DNA from: Fuerstiella sp.
Lineage (GTDB): Bacteria; Planctomycetota; Planctomycetia; Planctomycetales; Planctomycetaceae
DNA length: 62,726 nt
NCBI GenBank assembly: GCA_022843805.1
Contig: JALHMY010000051.1
Span: 1 to 62,726 of the forward strand
Reading direction: 5' to 3'
Of the stretch, positions 61,788 through 62,726 are shown one piece after another (position 1 is the stretch's first letter; the number at the start of each line of letters is the position of its first letter). The notes beneath the pieces are model-generated. The model ran no database searches. It was given only the letters and a program-made list of their open reading frames with translations, and was not told the DNA's origin. The translations under genes were made by a program, and so were the position numbers.

Positions 61788-62267
61788 ATGTCCGTTGCCC
61801 GTGAAGAGCATCTAGTTTCCTTACTGCAAACCATTGCCATTCACATGACCCGCTATAGCCTAGTTGTGGTCTTCTTGTGGATTGGTGGGATGAAGTTCAC
61901 GAACTATGAAGCTGAGGGTATTCGTCCCTTTGTCGAAAATAGTCCACTGATGAATTGGCTCTATCAAATCTTCAGCGTGAGCCAATTCTCAGCGATCCTC
62001 GGAGTGGTTGAGATCGTTGTGGGCCTCTTGATCGCAACTCGTCCCGTTTGGCCCAAATTGTCGGCTTACAGCAGTTTCGCAGCAGCCTTCATGTTCGTCG
62101 GGACGTTGAGCTTCATCGTGACGACACCTGGATGGGAACCTTCGCTGGGTTTTCCAGCGTTGTCGGTTCCGGGACAATTTCTCCTGAAAGATGCCGTTCT
62201 GCTCGGTGCGTCTTTGTGGACGGCGGCGGAAGCATTGCAGGCGGCGTTGCTCAAGCGCAAAGAATAG
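61788..62267 (+). CDS. rclC: RclC/YkgB-like DUF417 membrane protein
   Basis: The protein has 159 residues with four membrane segments. FLWIGGMKFTNYEAEGIRPFVENSPLMNWLYQIFSVSQFSAILGVVEIVVGLLIATRP and the C-terminal GQFLLKDAVLLGASLWTAAEAL closely follow E. coli YkgB, also called RclC, which is induced by and protects against reactive chlorine species. It is a DoxX-like family. It is placed after the sigma/zinc-finger pair, so oxidative-stress control is plausible. Confidence 0.88.
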   Translation: MSVAREEHLVSLLQTIAIHMTRYSLVVVFLWIGGMKFTNYEAEGIRPFVENSPLMNWLYQIFSVSQFSAILGVVEIVVGLLIATRPVWPKLSAYSSFAAAFMFVGTLSFIVTTPGWEPSLGFPALSVPGQFLLKDAVLLGASLWTAAEALQAALLKRKE

Positions 62268-62301
62268 TATTGACGGCGAGCGAGTCTGATTTTCCTGTGA
62301 G

Positions 62302-62649
62302 ATGTCGATGATACAACTGAAACGAGCCTACGTAGAAGCGTCCCCAGATGATGGATTACGAATCCTGGTGGAGCGGCTGTGGCCTCGTGGCGTAAGCAAG
62401 AAGAAGGCACGAATCGACCTCTGGTTGAAAGATCTCGCTCCCAGCACCGAACTTCGCAAGTGGTCCAACCACGATCCAGCCCGCTGGCTCGAATTTCAAG
62501 TGCGTTATCGGGACGAACTTAAAGGCATGAGCGATTTGCTCAGCCTCTTGAAGTACGTCATCATGGATAGGAGCGTTACGTTCGTCTTCGCCGCCAGCGA
62601 CGAGGATCGCAATAGTGCAGTGGCTCTGAAGGAGTTTCTGGAAGGTTGA
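62302..62649 (+). CDS. DUF488 (YeaO-like) protein
   Basis: The protein has 115 residues. IQLKRAYVEASPDDGLRILVERLWPRGVSKKKARIDLWLKDLAPSTELRKWSNHDPARWLEFQVRYRDEL is the YeaO/DUF488 signature, and the C terminus TFVFAASDEDRNSAVALKEFL is also conserved. The family is widespread, small and cytoplasmic, and its activity is unknown; it often lies near stress or metal genes. Confidence 0.88.
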   Translation: MSMIQLKRAYVEASPDDGLRILVERLWPRGVSKKKARIDLWLKDLAPSTELRKWSNHDPARWLEFQVRYRDELKGMSDLLSLLKYVIMDRSVTFVFAASDEDRNSAVALKEFLEG

Positions 62650-62664
62650 TTCGCAGGAGCATCC

Positions 62665-62726
62665 ATGAACTACGGCTTCATCGCCATCCCTGACGCCGAG
62701 GTTCCTCTGGCACTTGAGCCAGTCTT
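62665..62726 (+). CDS. Start of a gene truncated by the window edge
   Basis: An ATG with CAGGAG upstream begins a frame NYGFIAIPDAEVPLALEPV that runs off the window. Too little is visible to identify it. Confidence 0.45.
   Translation, partial: MNYGFIAIPDAEVPLALEPV

Noticed and set aside
56208..62726. Possible integron cassette array because of many unrelated single genes
   Set aside because: I found no attC-like structures (paired GTTRRRY/RYYYAAC ends) between the genes, and no integron integrase with its extra domain is present.
26701..62726. Second copy of the tRNA-Pro 3' end marking the right boundary
   Set aside because: No sequence matching the T arm and acceptor end was found to the right, so the boundary is probably outside the window.
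1..62726. CRISPR array or conjugation genes
   Set aside because: No regularly spaced repeats were seen, and no relaxase, coupling protein or type IV secretion gene was recognised inside the window.

Overview
The window looks like a planctomycete chromosome (Planctomycetales type). The left part carries families typical of that phylum: paired DUF1080 domains, a DUF1501 protein with a twin-arginine-like leader, secreted BNR-repeat proteins, very large multidomain secreted proteins, and many palindromic intergenic repeats. All function calls come from reading motifs and family signatures in the translations. No database search was run.

Host backbone, about 1-26.7 kb. Secreted sugar- or polymer-related proteins come first (DUF1080, DUF1501, a three-domain fusion of 1128 residues, a sialidase-like protein). 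They are followed by housekeeping genes: a YgfZ/GcvT-like folate protein, an M42 aminopeptidase, a ZIP metal transporter, polyphosphate kinase 2, an RlmI-like methyltransferase, RdgB, an NAD-dependent epimerase and a small methyltransferase. Three copies of a ~108-bp palindromic repeat lie at 18.8, 24.2 and 26.6 kb. Nested cruciforms lie at 4.6-4.9 kb.

Integrated element, from about 26.7 kb to beyond the right edge. A tRNA-Pro(CGG) gene marks the left junction. The large serine recombinase gene that follows terminates inside the tRNA 3' end. It is coupled to a beta-grasp/HTH protein that could be its directionality factor. Next come a degenerate serine-recombinase domain, two YkgJ-type cysteine-cluster proteins, an AAA-like ATPase, a cluster of small genes and a 1071-residue primase-helicase with an XPD-like cysteine cluster. 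This 31-38 kb block has a strong local excess of ATAT words. No second attachment site was seen, so the element is longer than 36 kb.

Motif-controlled accessory block, 38.6-50.3 kb. A divergent pair of promoter-like sites separates a 52-residue gene from an ArdC antirestriction gene. Together with five more sites they form a family of seven 16-bp motifs, consensus AGTGTnnTTGTACCCT, each 20-47 bases before a start codon and mostly abutting the preceding stop codon. The units they head include a RuvB-like ATPase, an XerC/D-like recombinase, a PPP-family phosphatase, a possibly permuted GHKL-type ATPase, and a tightly overlapping operon with HEAT-repeat, thioredoxin, AlkB-like and FrnE/DsbA-like proteins. 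I regard this shared-motif block as the best candidate for an undescribed system: a coordinately expressed establishment, anti-defence or maintenance programme of the element.

Cargo and decay zone, 50.3-62.7 kb. Mixed single genes include a linear amide hydrolase, cupins, SGNH proteins, DinB, YHS, an ECF sigma factor with a zinc-finger partner, an RclC-like protein and a DUF488/YeaO-like protein. Several broken genes lie among them, notably the 5' end of a DISARM drmD-like helicase gene frameshifted exactly at its Walker A motif.
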